Assembly (NCBI GenBank): GCA_937916025.1
Contig: CALGGX010000527.1
Location: 1-11,593, forward strand
Reading direction: 5' to 3'
DNA from: an uncultured Selenomonadales bacterium
GTDB lineage: Bacteria; Bacillota_C; Negativicutes; Selenomonadales; Selenomonadaceae
DNA: 11,593 nt
The notes beneath the pieces were generated by a model. It did no database searches, was not told the DNA's origin, and saw only the letters and a program-made list of their open reading frames with translations. Shown here in pieces: positions 1 through 8,252 of the stretch. The number at the start of each line of letters is the position of its first letter. Position 1 is the stretch's first letter. Made by a program: the position numbers and the translations under genes.

Positions 1-2
1 TT

Positions 3-3000
3 GTCATTACCGCTATCGGAACAAATATCGGCACCGTGACGCTGAAAGATGTCGTCGAGCCGATAACCGTCGAGAATGTCAATGCCTCGATCAACTTGTC
101 CGATGCGACATCTTCGATCGGAGTTTTTGTCGTCGATGTCAATTCAATTGATGACAGCGATACATTTTACTCCGCAACATTCAGCAATTCAATCGGAATT
201 AATGACGTTGAAGTCGGCTCCGTCACCGCCGATCACAGATATGAAGCGTCGAGCGGCACCGGCAAGCAACAGATCACTGTCGACGGCAATTGGAAGGTGA
301 TCGCCTCCGCCGAGGAAGACTCGATTCATATTATCGGCGACAATGCAAGCGTCCGTGCAGGCGACGGCAACGACATTATCTTCAATGAAGGCTCGAATAG
401 TACACTGAGCGGCGGCAAAGGCAATGATACAATCTACAGCATCAGTGACAATGTCGTTTTGAACGGCGGCACCGGCAATGACTCTCTCGTCGGCGAAGGC
501 GACAATTTGTCGATCAATGCAGGCATTGGTAATGACTTCATCAGCGTCACCGGCGACAATTCTACTCTCAACTCCGGCGACGGCATCGATACGATCATGA
601 TCGGTAACGATGTATCGACAATCACTTTTGCCGATCTCGCCACTGTCGACGACATCACTTTTGAACAGGCAATCGACAAAAACTCACTCATCTCGCTCGC
701 CGACAGCAACGGCACGACTCTTACTTCCGAGCGAATCACTCTGATCTTCGAGAATAAATCTCTCTCCGAAGTTTCTAAGCAAACCGTCGGCAACGGCGAC
801 ACCGTCAATACAATTGCCGAACTGATCTTCAGACCGCTTGAAAATCCGAACGCGATCGTCGATCTTTCGACCGCGTCCGATACCGGCGTCTTCGTCGTCG
901 ACGGCATTTCCGCCAACGATTCCGATACTTTCTATTCTGCAACATTCAAAACCGAGACGCTCGCCACCGATATCGTCGTCGGCTCCGTCACTTCCGATCA
1001 TCACTACTCCGCGCGAACCGAAGGCGGACGGCAGGGGATCATCGTCAACGACAATTGGAATGCCATTGCAACCGCAAAAGACGACGTGATCAGCATCACC
1101 GGCAATAATGCTACCGTCACCGGCGGTAACGGCAACGACTCGATCTTCATCGCCGAAAATGTTTCAACTGTCGCCATCGCTGATCTCAACACTTCGCTCG
1201 ATACAATTCACTTTGATCGTTCGATCGCCGAACACTCGATGGATACGCTCGCGGCGAACGGCAACGTAACTCTCGACAGCGATCAAATCGATGTGATTTT
1301 CAAAAATACTTCTGTTGCAAACCTGTTGAGCTACTCTGTCGACAACAACGGCAATACGAATTCCGTCGAAGATTTGATCGTTCTGCCGCCGCTCGACAAT
1401 CCGAGTGCGTTCGTCGATTTGTCGAGTGACTCTTCAACCGGAGTTGTCGTCGTCGATAAACGCCAAGCCAACGACGCCGAAGTCTTCTATGATGCGAGCC
1501 TCAAGAGCGCGGCTTCCGCAAACGATATCGTCGTCGGCTCCGTCACCGCCGATCATGTATACTCCGCGCGGAATGACGGCAGTCGGCAGAGAATTATCAT
1601 AAACGACAAATGGAATGTCACCGCCACCAACGACGATGACTCTGTCGGCAACTATCAACCGTACGTCACGATCGACGCCGCCGCAGGGAACGATACTGTT
1701 TATAATTACAATGACGGCAAATATTCCTATATAATCGGCGGCGCGGGCAATGACAGCATTCTCAACAACGCGCGTTTTTCGACGATTGACGCGGGCGACG
1801 GCGACGATTACGTTTTTACCGATATTTATGGTGACGACTTCCAAAACGTAACAGTGTTCGGCGGCGCGGGCAATGATACTCTCATCGTCAACGATCATGA
1901 GACGTCTCTCAACGGCGGAGCCGGAAATGATATCGTCAGCGTGTGGGGCGATTGGGATACGAACACTCTGCAGGGCGGCACCGGCAACGATACTCTCTAC
2001 GGCAGCAGTGGCAGAAATGTGTTCTTCTACAATGAAGGCGACGGTGATGATCTTGTCTACAACTTCGCCGATAACGACACGATTCAGATCAATTCCGAGT
2101 ATGGGCATTCCATTGTCGATAACGGCACCGATCTGATCATAACCGTCGGGCGCGGCACCAACGAAGGACACATCACTCTCGTCGGAGCGTCCGGACTGTA
2201 TGTCGACATCGTCAACGGCGTGGAAGTCAATGTCGATCTCAATCTCGCCGACAGCAGTACGGGAGTGTTCGTCGTCACCGGCAATGCATTCGTCGGCGGC
2301 GAAGTAATTTTCGATTCAAATGCGCAGTTCAAAAGCGCGGCAACTTCCGGCGATACGCTCGTCGGCAGAGTTTCGAACGACAATTACAGTGCGGTCGAGG
2401 GAATTTTCCGCCAGAACATCACCGTCAACGGCGCGTGGAATGTTGTCGCCTCCTCGAAGGACGACAACCTTTACGCGGCAGGCAACAATGCAAGCATTGC
2501 GAGCGGCGACGGCAACGACTCGCTCATCGTCGCTTCGGATGTCTCGACGATCACTTTTGCCGATCTTGATACCTCACTCGATGCAGTTTCATTCCGACGG
2601 ACAATACCGGATATGTCATTGACGCCGCGCGAAAATGCTTCCGGCACGACTCTCGCTTCAGATCAAATCACGTTGATCTTCGAGAACAAATCTCTCGATG
2701 AAATTTCCGCACAGACCGTCGACAACGGCGGCACTCAAAAAACGATCGCCGAATTGATCTCAACTGTGATCGAAAATCCGAACGCGATCGTCGATCTCTC
2801 AACCGCATCACCGACCGGAGTCTTCGTCGTCGACGGCTCCGAGATCACCGATTCCGATACATTCTACCCCGCGAGCTTCAAAACATCGACTCTCGCCACC
2901 GATATCGTCGTCGGCTCTGTTACTTCCGATCATCACTACTCCGCGCGGAATCAACTCGCTCGGCAGGCGATCATCGTCAATGATGCTTGGAATGCGATCG

Positions 3001-5264
3001 CAACCGCAAACGACGATCTGATCAGCATAACCGGCAACGACGCGACCGTAGTCGGCGGCGAAGGCAGTGACACGATTGCAATCGCAGGCAACGTCAGTCG
3101 CCTCACTCTTACCGATCTCGCGCTCGATTCCGATACGATGATGTTCACTTCGACCGTACGTCCGCGCTCTATGACGATAACGAGTCGAAGCAATCGAGTC
3201 ACTCTCGCGAACGACGACATCTCGATCACGTTCAGAAATCTCGGCACGCTCTATGACGATTACATCATCAACAACAACGGCAGAAATATGTACCTTAAGC
3301 AGTTGCTTGCCAATCCGTTCGGCATCGACCTGTCGAGCATGGCTCGAAATGCCGATGGATTCTGCGTATTGCCCGGCAAGTCGATCGAGCGAAATGCAAT
3401 GTTCCGAGGTGCGGACGCGATTGAAAACGACGATTTCATTGTCGGTACGATCGACGGCGGCATTTATATCGCGGATGGCGAGCTCGGTGCGCAAGAGATT
3501 ACTGTCGACAGTTATTGGAATGTCACCGGCACCGATTACGACGACACGATCACTGCAACCGGCGACGGCGTCACGGTTAATGCGGGCAAGGGCAATGATT
3601 TCATCAGCAATCAAAGTGCAAACGCGCTGATCAATGCAGACGAGTTGACAGCAAATCTTCCGCAACTCCATGCGCTCGGTGATCTCGCATTCAATGCCGA
3701 TGTCGAGGACGGCACGGACGGCAACGATACGATCTACAGCGACGGCGCGGACGCGACGATTGCGGCAGGCGGCGGCGACGATCTGATCATCGTCGGAGGC
3801 AATGACAATATCATCGTGAGCGGTGACGGCAACGACTCGATCATCATAAATGAAACAGTCTCGAACATCACCTTCGCCGATCTCAACACTTCGCTTGACT
3901 CGATCTCGTTCCTGCAGACCATTGCGGAAGGATCGTTGACTCCAACAGAAGATGACGACGGCGTCACTCTCTCGTCCGAGCAGATCACTCTCGTCTTCAG
4001 AGAAAAGACGCTTGACGATGAGTTGCTCGCTTACACCGTCGACAATAACGGCACTGCAACCGGCATTTTGGAATTGATCGCAAATAAAGGCGGCGACACT
4101 CGAGTCAAGCTCCGGTTCTGGAATTACGAATACACTCAAACCGAGTCGAATACAGAAGATGTGCATCTCGACAATACCATCGTACTCATTAATGACGACG
4201 GCGGCAATGAAATCATCACACCCGACAGCTCGAATGTTGCGATCTGGGCGAACGGTTCCGACGGCAATCCTCGTCCTTCCGCGCGGAAAATCGACGCATC
4301 TCACTTTAACGAGCAAGCGATCTTGGTCGGCAATGCTCTCGAAAACAGCATTGTTGCTTCCAAAGGCGGCTCGGCTATGTGGGGCGGCGCAGGCAATGAC
4401 AACGACACGATGATCGGCGGCAACGGAGCGGACGCATTCGTTTATCTCAAGGGCAACGGCAATGACGTGATCGAAAATGCCGATACGAATGACGGCGTGT
4501 ATCTCCTCAATTCCGCAGTCGATGATATTGCCAACGTCAATACCGACGGCAGATCGATTACAGTCAATTTCAAGGAAGGCGGCTCGCTTCAAGTCAACAC
4601 CGCCGATATCAACTTCAACTTCTCCGACGGTACGACTCGACGCGTTGTCGGACAAGATTTCGATAATGCCGAGACATTCCTGTTCTGGGCGCAGGAAAAT
4701 GTCTCGAGCGACGTGGAGAACTTCAATGCACTCTCTGCAAATTCCATCGTGCTCTCGAATGACTCGGCGAGCGATACGATTTTGACGCCAATAAACAGCG
4801 AGAATGTCATTTCAGTCGGAGCGAATGTCGATTCGTATTACGCTTCCGCGCGGAATATCGATGCATCCCGATTCGGCGGCAAATCGATTATGGTCGGCAA
4901 CGAACTCGAAAACGTGATCAAGGCGTCCGGTGACAACTCGGCATTATGGGGCGGAGACGGCAACGAAGATGACACCTTGATCGGAGGCACCGGCATTGAC
5001 ACGCTGGTTTACTCGAGAGGCAACGGCAATGACGTGATCGACAATGTAGGCATTGATGACATGATCCTTGTCAATATTCCGATCTCTGAATTCGACACTG
5101 CCTACATCGACGGCATTTCGGTCGACTCGCTCACGTTGAAGTTCAAAAACGGCGGCTCGCTCAAGATCAATTCGAGCGAAGACGTGACGATTACGTTCAC
5201 CGACGGCTCGACTTGGCACGCGATCAATCGCGACAACAATGACAGGCAATGGATGACGAAATGA
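3..5264 (+). CDS. Giant multi-module RTX-like calcium-binding repeat protein, 5'-partial
   Basis: The frame is open to the left edge, so the GTG at 36 is only the first internal start-like codon and the true start lies outside the window; at least 1753 residues are encoded. Residue numbers here count from the GTG at 36. The protein has six 'A' modules (about 17-269, 270-453, 454-730, 731-913, 914-1092, 1093-1358) and two tandem C-terminal 'B' modules (1361-1549, 1550-1737). Many GGxGNDxI/L motifs (e.g. GGTGNDSLVG, GGAGNDTLIV, GGTGNDTLYG) match the RTX/haemolysin-type nonapeptide that binds calcium in a parallel beta-roll. Composition is acidic, rich in Asp/Asn/Gly/Ser, with a single cysteine (C1110). 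RTX proteins are usually secreted by type I systems, so an extracellular or cell-surface role is inferred; no catalytic domain is seen and no secretion genes are in the window. It ends 9 bases before the next gene, probably co-transcribed. RTX assignment is firm; biological role is unknown. Confidence 0.85.
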   Translation, partial: VITAIGTNIGTVTLKDVVEPITVENVNASINLSDATSSIGVFVVDVNSIDDSDTFYSATFSNSIGINDVEVGSVTADHRYEASSGTGKQQITVDGNWKVIASAEEDSIHIIGDNASVRAGDGNDIIFNEGSNSTLSGGKGNDTIYSISDNVVLNGGTGNDSLVGEGDNLSINAGIGNDFISVTGDNSTLNSGDGIDTIMIGNDVSTITFADLATVDDITFEQAIDKNSLISLADSNGTTLTSERITLIFENKSLSEVSKQTVGNGDTVNTIAELIFRPLENPNAIVDLSTASDTGVFVVDGISANDSDTFYSATFKTETLATDIVVGSVTSDHHYSARTEGGRQGIIVNDNWNAIATAKDDVISITGNNATVTGGNGNDSIFIAENVSTVAIADLNTSLDTIHFDRSIAEHSMDTLAANGNVTLDSDQIDVIFKNTSVANLLSYSVDNNGNTNSVEDLIVLPPLDNPSAFVDLSSDSSTGVVVVDKRQANDAEVFYDASLKSAASANDIVVGSVTADHVYSARNDGSRQRIIINDKWNVTATNDDDSVGNYQPYVTIDAAAGNDTVYNYNDGKYSYIIGGAGNDSILNNARFSTIDAGDGDDYVFTDIYGDDFQNVTVFGGAGNDTLIVNDHETSLNGGAGNDIVSVWGDWDTNTLQGGTGNDTLYGSSGRNVFFYNEGDGDDLVYNFADNDTIQINSEYGHSIVDNGTDLIITVGRGTNEGHITLVGASGLYVDIVNGVEVNVDLNLADSSTGVFVVTGNAFVGGEVIFDSNAQFKSAATSGDTLVGRVSNDNYSAVEGIFRQNITVNGAWNVVASSKDDNLYAAGNNASIASGDGNDSLIVASDVSTITFADLDTSLDAVSFRRTIPDMSLTPRENASGTTLASDQITLIFENKSLDEISAQTVDNGGTQKTIAELISTVIENPNAIVDLSTASPTGVFVVDGSEITDSDTFYPASFKTSTLATDIVVGSVTSDHHYSARNQLARQAIIVNDAWNAIATANDDLISITGNDATVVGGEGSDTIAIAGNVSRLTLTDLALDSDTMMFTSTVRPRSMTITSRSNRVTLANDDISITFRNLGTLYDDYIINNNGRNMYLKQLLANPFGIDLSSMARNADGFCVLPGKSIERNAMFRGADAIENDDFIVGTIDGGIYIADGELGAQEITVDSYWNVTGTDYDDTITATGDGVTVNAGKGNDFISNQSANALINADELTANLPQLHALGDLAFNADVEDGTDGNDTIYSDGADATIAAGGGDDLIIVGGNDNIIVSGDGNDSIIINETVSNITFADLNTSLDSISFLQTIAEGSLTPTEDDDGVTLSSEQITLVFREKTLDDELLAYTVDNNGTATGILELIANKGGDTRVKLRFWNYEYTQTESNTEDVHLDNTIVLINDDGGNEIITPDSSNVAIWANGSDGNPRPSARKIDASHFNEQAILVGNALENSIVASKGGSAMWGGAGNDNDTMIGGNGADAFVYLKGNGNDVIENADTNDGVYLLNSAVDDIANVNTDGRSITVNFKEGGSLQVNTADINFNFSDGTTRRVVGQDFDNAETFLFWAQENVSSDVENFNALSANSIVLSNDSASDTILTPINSENVISVGANVDSYYASARNIDASRFGGKSIMVGNELENVIKASGDNSALWGGDGNEDDTLIGGTGIDTLVYSRGNGNDVIDNVGIDDMILVNIPISEFDTAYIDGISVDSLTLKFKNGGSLKINSSEDVTITFTDGSTWHAINRDNNDRQWMTK
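84..4109 (+). repeat. Six imperfect A-module repeats within the giant gene
   Basis: Each module runs from a 'xxVDLS..S.TGVFVVDG'-like segment through 'DSDTFY', 'VGSVT.DH.YSAR', 'WNxxAT..DD', an RTX stretch, 'STITFADL.TSLD' and 'ITLIFENKSL', to '.TVDN.G....IAELI'. Approximate DNA starts are 84, 843, 1395, 2226, 2775 and 3312. Lengths fall into two classes: about 250-277 residues (modules 1, 3, 6, with several extra RTX nonapeptides) and about 179-184 residues (modules 2, 4, 5, with one GNDS-type motif or its remnant). Module 6 also carries a non-repetitive stretch near residues 1200-1225 and the protein's only cysteine. Boundaries are by eye and may shift by a few residues. Confidence 0.85.
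4116..5246 (+). repeat. Two tandem 189-residue B modules at the C terminus of the giant protein
   Basis: The copies are 4116-4682 and 4683-5246. Both start at an FW pair and share, in order, 'IVL.ND....I.TP..S', 'SAR.IDAS.F', 'I.VGN.LEN.I.AS', an RTX block (GGAGNDNDTMIGG / GGDGNEDDTLIGG), 'GNGNDVI.N', 'F..GGSL..N' and 'FSDGT'/'FTDGS'. The order (a short beta region, then RTX, then a hydrophobic/aromatic beta region) resembles C-terminal ends of other RTX proteins. The second copy ends almost at the protein's C terminus, so it may include the secretion signal; that part is inference. Confidence 0.85.
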
Positions 5265-5269
5265 GGTGG
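5264..5269 (+). promoter_or_regulatory. Ribosome binding site overlapping the upstream stop codon
   Basis: AGGTGG begins on the last base of the TGA at 5262-5264 and lies 4 bases before the ATG at 5274. The close packing suggests translational coupling between the giant RTX-like gene and the autotransporter-like gene, and it supports the ATG at 5274 as the start. Confidence 0.75.
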
Positions 5270-5273
5270 AATC

Positions 5274-6908
5274 ATGCGTAAACTCAAAAACAAAAATCGT
5301 CGACTGATCAAAAATTTGTCGCTGATGATTGCATGCGCGGGCTTAATCGGATATCAAACACCGGCATTTGCCGAAGATGTCAAACCTTCGGAATCGAACA
5401 TTGCAAATCGCGTGACGGTCGATGAAAATACTTACACCGTCGATGGCAAAACAGACGAGTATGACGGCGAGCTCAATGACGTTTACGGTGGCGGCAACGA
5501 GTGGAGTGCGAGCGATGTCGCTTACAATCAAGTCTTGATCAACGGCGGCAATATCGATGCGGCAATCGGCGGCATTTCTGCCTCCGGCAACGTATCCGAT
5601 AACACACTCGAAATCAACGGCGGCAATGTTTACGGCGCAATTGGCGGACTCGCCGTTATCAATCACGAACTCGAAAATGCCGCAGGCAATGTCACGGGCA
5701 ATCGCGTCATAATTCATGGCGGCAACATCACATTCGTCAGCGGCGGCGAAGTTGCTTACACTTATTCCGGAATCGGCGGCTTTTATGATGAGTCGCTCGC
5801 GCGTTCGGTCGTGTCTGACAATACGGTCGAGATCGACGGCGGTACGATCAGCGGCTCAATCATCGGCGGATCCGCATTGAACGGCGACGCAATTGATAAC
5901 ACGATCGTCATCAGCGGCGCGCCCGATCTGCTTGATGCATATCTCTACGGCGGCTTGAGCACGAACGGCGCGTCGGAAGGAAACACTCTTCGCATCAGAA
6001 CGACGGGCATCATCGCGCGAAACATTTCCGATTTTCAGAATCTCAACTTCGATCTGCCCGAGAGCACTCGCGATGGCGATACGGTTTTGCGATTGACGGA
6101 CGGCACGACCGATCTCACCGGCATGCATATGAGCATCTACATCGACGGCGCGGCTCCGATCTCTACCGACAATTATCTCAATCTGATCGTCAATAACAAA
6201 GGCATTAACACCGGCGGCGCGATGTCGTCATTGGCGGATGTCGATGAGAATTCCGGCGTCGCGACATTTGAGGGCATGACTTACGACAGCGTGTTGCAAC
6301 GAGGAGCAGTCGGATACGGTCTTGAACTCGAAAACGACGGCACGACATTCAGTGTTAAGGTCGGTGATCCGATTTATCCGCCGAAATTGATCCCGCCGCC
6401 GATTCCGATTGTTCTCCCCGATAAGGGCGAGTTTGATAACGTCACGATTGACGATGTCGAGCAACTTCGCGGGCAAGCCGGTTACGAACCGTTCATGAAC
6501 AACGGCTACGGTCATCTCAAAACCAAGATGGGCAACGGCTCGTATATCAAAAACAATTCCGCCACGCATGACTTCGGCATTGCCCGGCATTTCAAACGCG
6601 AGCACGGCGTTTTCACTTTCGCGCCGACATTTACCTACAGCTATGGCAATTACAACGCATATCTGCCGTCGGGAGCGCGAGGCGGCGGCAATCAACAGTA
6701 CGGTGCGGGCGGCGTGATCATTCGCAATTTCAACAACAGCGGTTTTTATTACGAGTGCAGTGCTCGCGCGGGACGTTCGCACTCAGAATACGTCACTGAC
6801 GATTTTCCGCTCACCTGTCCCCCGCACATGAGTTACAACACGAGTGCCTCGGCGATGCTCGGACATTTAGGCGTCACCGGCATGGCGAAAATCAAAAAAG
6901 CATTCTGA
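5274..6908 (+). CDS. Autotransporter-like surface protein with a truncated beta-barrel domain
   Basis: This 544-residue protein begins with a clear Sec signal peptide: basic MRKLKNKNRRLIK, a hydrophobic core to about residue 26, and a likely signal peptidase I site after AFA at 33. Residues about 75-240 carry beta-helix-like repeats (N.V.INGGNI...IGG, NTLEINGGNVYGAIGG, NTVEIDGGTISGSIIGG) typical of autotransporter passengers. A proline-rich linker (PPKLIPPPIPIVLP, about 369-382) follows. From about 430 the sequence resembles the first strands of an autotransporter barrel (HDFGIARHF, FTFAPTFTYSYGNYNAYL, GVIIRNFNNSGFYYE, RAGRSHSEYVTDDF). Only about 115 residues of barrel are present, against roughly 250-300 in the family, yet the end (GVTGMAKIKKAF, terminal Phe) resembles a last barrel strand. 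It may be non-functional or a decayed paralogue. It is likely co-transcribed with the upstream giant gene and is followed by a terminator. Classification as autotransporter-like is fairly sure; export competence is doubtful. Confidence 0.8.
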   Translation: MRKLKNKNRRLIKNLSLMIACAGLIGYQTPAFAEDVKPSESNIANRVTVDENTYTVDGKTDEYDGELNDVYGGGNEWSASDVAYNQVLINGGNIDAAIGGISASGNVSDNTLEINGGNVYGAIGGLAVINHELENAAGNVTGNRVIIHGGNITFVSGGEVAYTYSGIGGFYDESLARSVVSDNTVEIDGGTISGSIIGGSALNGDAIDNTIVISGAPDLLDAYLYGGLSTNGASEGNTLRIRTTGIIARNISDFQNLNFDLPESTRDGDTVLRLTDGTTDLTGMHMSIYIDGAAPISTDNYLNLIVNNKGINTGGAMSSLADVDENSGVATFEGMTYDSVLQRGAVGYGLELENDGTTFSVKVGDPIYPPKLIPPPIPIVLPDKGEFDNVTIDDVEQLRGQAGYEPFMNNGYGHLKTKMGNGSYIKNNSATHDFGIARHFKREHGVFTFAPTFTYSYGNYNAYLPSGARGGGNQQYGAGGVIIRNFNNSGFYYECSARAGRSHSEYVTDDFPLTCPPHMSYNTSASAMLGHLGVTGMAKIKKAF

Positions 6909-6928
6909 AGTTCGGAAATTTAAATCAG

Positions 6929-6958
6929 CGGCTTCCGCGCGGGAGCCGATTTTTTTTT
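6929..6958 (+). terminator. Rho-independent terminator after the surface-protein unit
   Basis: An 8-bp GC-rich stem (CGGCTTCC at 6929-6936 pairing with GGGAGCCG at 6941-6948, one G-T wobble) closes a GCGC loop and runs into nine T residues (6950-6958). It starts 20 bases after the stop of the autotransporter-like gene and sits directly upstream of the riboflavin promoter, separating the two transcription units. Confidence 0.9.
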
Positions 6959-6964
6959 CGACAA

Positions 6965-6993
6965 TTGACTTTGCTGAATCGAAATTGTATACT
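6965..6993 (+). promoter_or_regulatory. Sigma-70 type promoter for the riboflavin unit
   Basis: The -35 box is TTGACT (6965-6970) and the -10 box TATACT (6988-6993), separated by exactly 17 bases; each matches the consensus at five of six positions. Transcription would start near 7000, leaving a leader of about 14 bases that is little more than the ribosome binding site (AGAGGTG, 7002-7008). There is therefore no space for an FMN riboswitch. Confidence 0.85.
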
Positions 6994-7013
6994 GCAATCG
7001 AAGAGGTGATACG

Positions 7014-8207
7014 ATGAGCGAATTTGCAACGGTCGAACAGGCGATTGACGATATCAGAAACGGCAAGATGGTCGTCGTTGTCGACGATGAAGATCGCGAG
7101 AACGAAGGCGATCTGATCTGCGCCGCCGAAACCGTCACGCCTGCCGATATAAATTTCATGGCAACTTACGCAAAAGGATTGATCTGCACTCCGATCGACG
7201 GCAAACGGCTCGATGAACTCGACATCGGACAGATGGTCGTCAACAATACCGACAATCACGAAACGGCCTTTACGGTTTCGATTGACGCATTCGATACCGC
7301 CACCGGCATTTCCGCTTACGAACGATGCCGCACGATTAAACTTCTGCTCGATCCGAACGCAAAGGCGTCGAGCTTCCGCAAGCCCGGACATGTCTTTCCA
7401 CTCCGAAGCGTCATCGGAGGAGTCCTCCGCCGCGCCGGGCATACCGAGACGACGACCGATCTCGCGCGCCTCGCCGGTTTTTATCCCGCCGGACTTTGTT
7501 GCGAGATCATGGACGACGACGGGCATATGATGCGCACCGAAAAGTTGAAACAATTCGCCGAGCAACATGGATTGCACATCATCACCGTGCAATCGCTGAT
7601 CGAATATCGCAAACGCACGGAGAAGTTCGTCAACCGGATTGCCGATGTGAATTTCCCGAGTCGCTTCGGCTGTTTTCGATTGAAGGCGTACGAGAGTACG
7701 CTCGACGGCAAATGTCATCTTGCGGTCGTCAAAGGTGACGTCAAAGGCAAGCAGAACGTTCTCGTCCGAGTGCATTCCGAGTGCTTGACGGGTGACGCGC
7801 TCGGCTCGCTTCGATGCGATTGCGGCGATCAACTCGGCACGGCATTGCGTCGGATCGAGCAGGAAGGCGAAGGCGTCGTGCTGTACATGCGGCAGGAAGG
7901 GCGCGGGATCGGGCTTGCGAACAAGATGAAGGCGTACGCGTTGCAGGATCAGGGCAAAGACACGGTCGAGGCGAACATACTGCTCGGCTTCGCGCCGGAC
8001 TTGCGCGATTACGGCATCGGAGCGCAAATTCTCGCCGATCTCGGGCTGTCGACAATCCGATTGATGACAAACAATCCGGCAAAACGCGCGGGGCTTGAGG
8101 GGCACGGTTTGAAGATCGTCGAGCGCGTACCGATCGTCGCCGAGCCGACGCAATTCGATCGACATTATCTCGACGTCAAGAAAGAAAAAATGGGGCATGA
8201 ATTATAA
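7014..8207 (+). CDS. ribBA: RibBA: 3,4-dihydroxy-2-butanone 4-phosphate synthase / GTP cyclohydrolase II
   Basis: This is a bifunctional cytosolic enzyme making both precursors of riboflavin. The N-terminal half (about 4-203) converts ribulose 5-phosphate to dihydroxybutanone phosphate plus formate; it has the acidic metal/substrate loop [10 protein letters not shown] (24-33), GHVFPL (125-130) and [14 protein letters not shown] (142-155). The C-terminal half (about 208-397) opens GTP and removes formate; the zinc cysteines are C257, C268 and C270 in [20 protein letters not shown], followed by [11 protein letters not shown] (291-301), [12 protein letters not shown] (329-340) and [15 protein letters not shown] (352-366). 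The length of 397 fits full RibBA proteins and no key residue seems lost. The ATG at 7014 is set by AGAGGTG 5 bases upstream and by the start of the conserved domain. It is the first gene of a unit continuing with a superoxide reductase and ribH. Confidence 0.96.
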   Translation: MSEFATVEQAIDDIRNGKMVVVVDDEDRENEGDLICAAETVTPADINFMATYAKGLICTPIDGKRLDELDIGQMVVNNTDNHETAFTVSIDAFDTATGISAYERCRTIKLLLDPNAKASSFRKPGHVFPLRSVIGGVLRRAGHTETTTDLARLAGFYPAGLCCEIMDDDGHMMRTEKLKQFAEQHGLHIITVQSLIEYRKRTEKFVNRIADVNFPSRFGCFRLKAYESTLDGKCHLAVVKGDVKGKQNVLVRVHSECLTGDALGSLRCDCGDQLGTALRRIEQEGEGVVLYMRQEGRGIGLANKMKAYALQDQGKDTVEANILLGFAPDLRDYGIGAQILADLGLSTIRLMTNNPAKRAGLEGHGLKIVERVPIVAEPTQFDRHYLDVKKEKMGHEL

Positions 8208-8233
8208 TGCGAAATGCGTAATGCATAATGCGT
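8206..8233 (+). repeat. Short tandem heptamer repeat (AATGCGT) between ribBA and the reductase gene
   Basis: There are four tandem 7-base units: AATGCGA, AATGCGT, AATGCAT, AATGCGT (8206-8212, 8213-8219, 8220-8226, 8227-8233), then a partial AATTGG. The array begins on the last two bases of the ribBA stop and ends just before the ribosome binding site of the next gene. On the minus strand it reads [12 protein letters not shown], a form seen as spurious peptides from short repetitive elements in many bacterial genomes (recollection, not checked here). It makes up nearly all of the gap between the genes. Confidence 0.8.
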
Positions 8234-8252
8234 AATTGGAGGAGGAGAGTTT

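Noticed and set aside
2808..4655. A 615-codon open frame on the minus strand antisense to the giant gene
   Set aside because: It mirrors the regular Asp/Ile/Val/Asn codon use of the repeat protein, has a low-complexity Ile/Val/Asp/Arg composition, and shows no recognisable domain. It is a shadow of the plus-strand gene.
5330..5345. Possible lipoprotein signal (IAC at residues 19-21) in the autotransporter-like protein
   Set aside because: The cysteine sits inside the hydrophobic core with a poor lipobox, while AFA followed by ED at 31-35 is a standard signal peptidase I site.
6867..8198. A 443-codon minus-strand open frame across ribBA
   Set aside because: It lies antisense to the unmistakable RibBA coding sequence, has no recognisable motif, and would cross the terminator and promoter.
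8202..8208. TTATAAT resembling half a PerR box, and also TATAAT resembling a -10 box, before the reductase gene
   Set aside because: The second half of a PerR palindrome is absent, and no acceptable -35 box lies 16-18 bases upstream. The bases are also the last codons of ribBA, so chance is sufficient.
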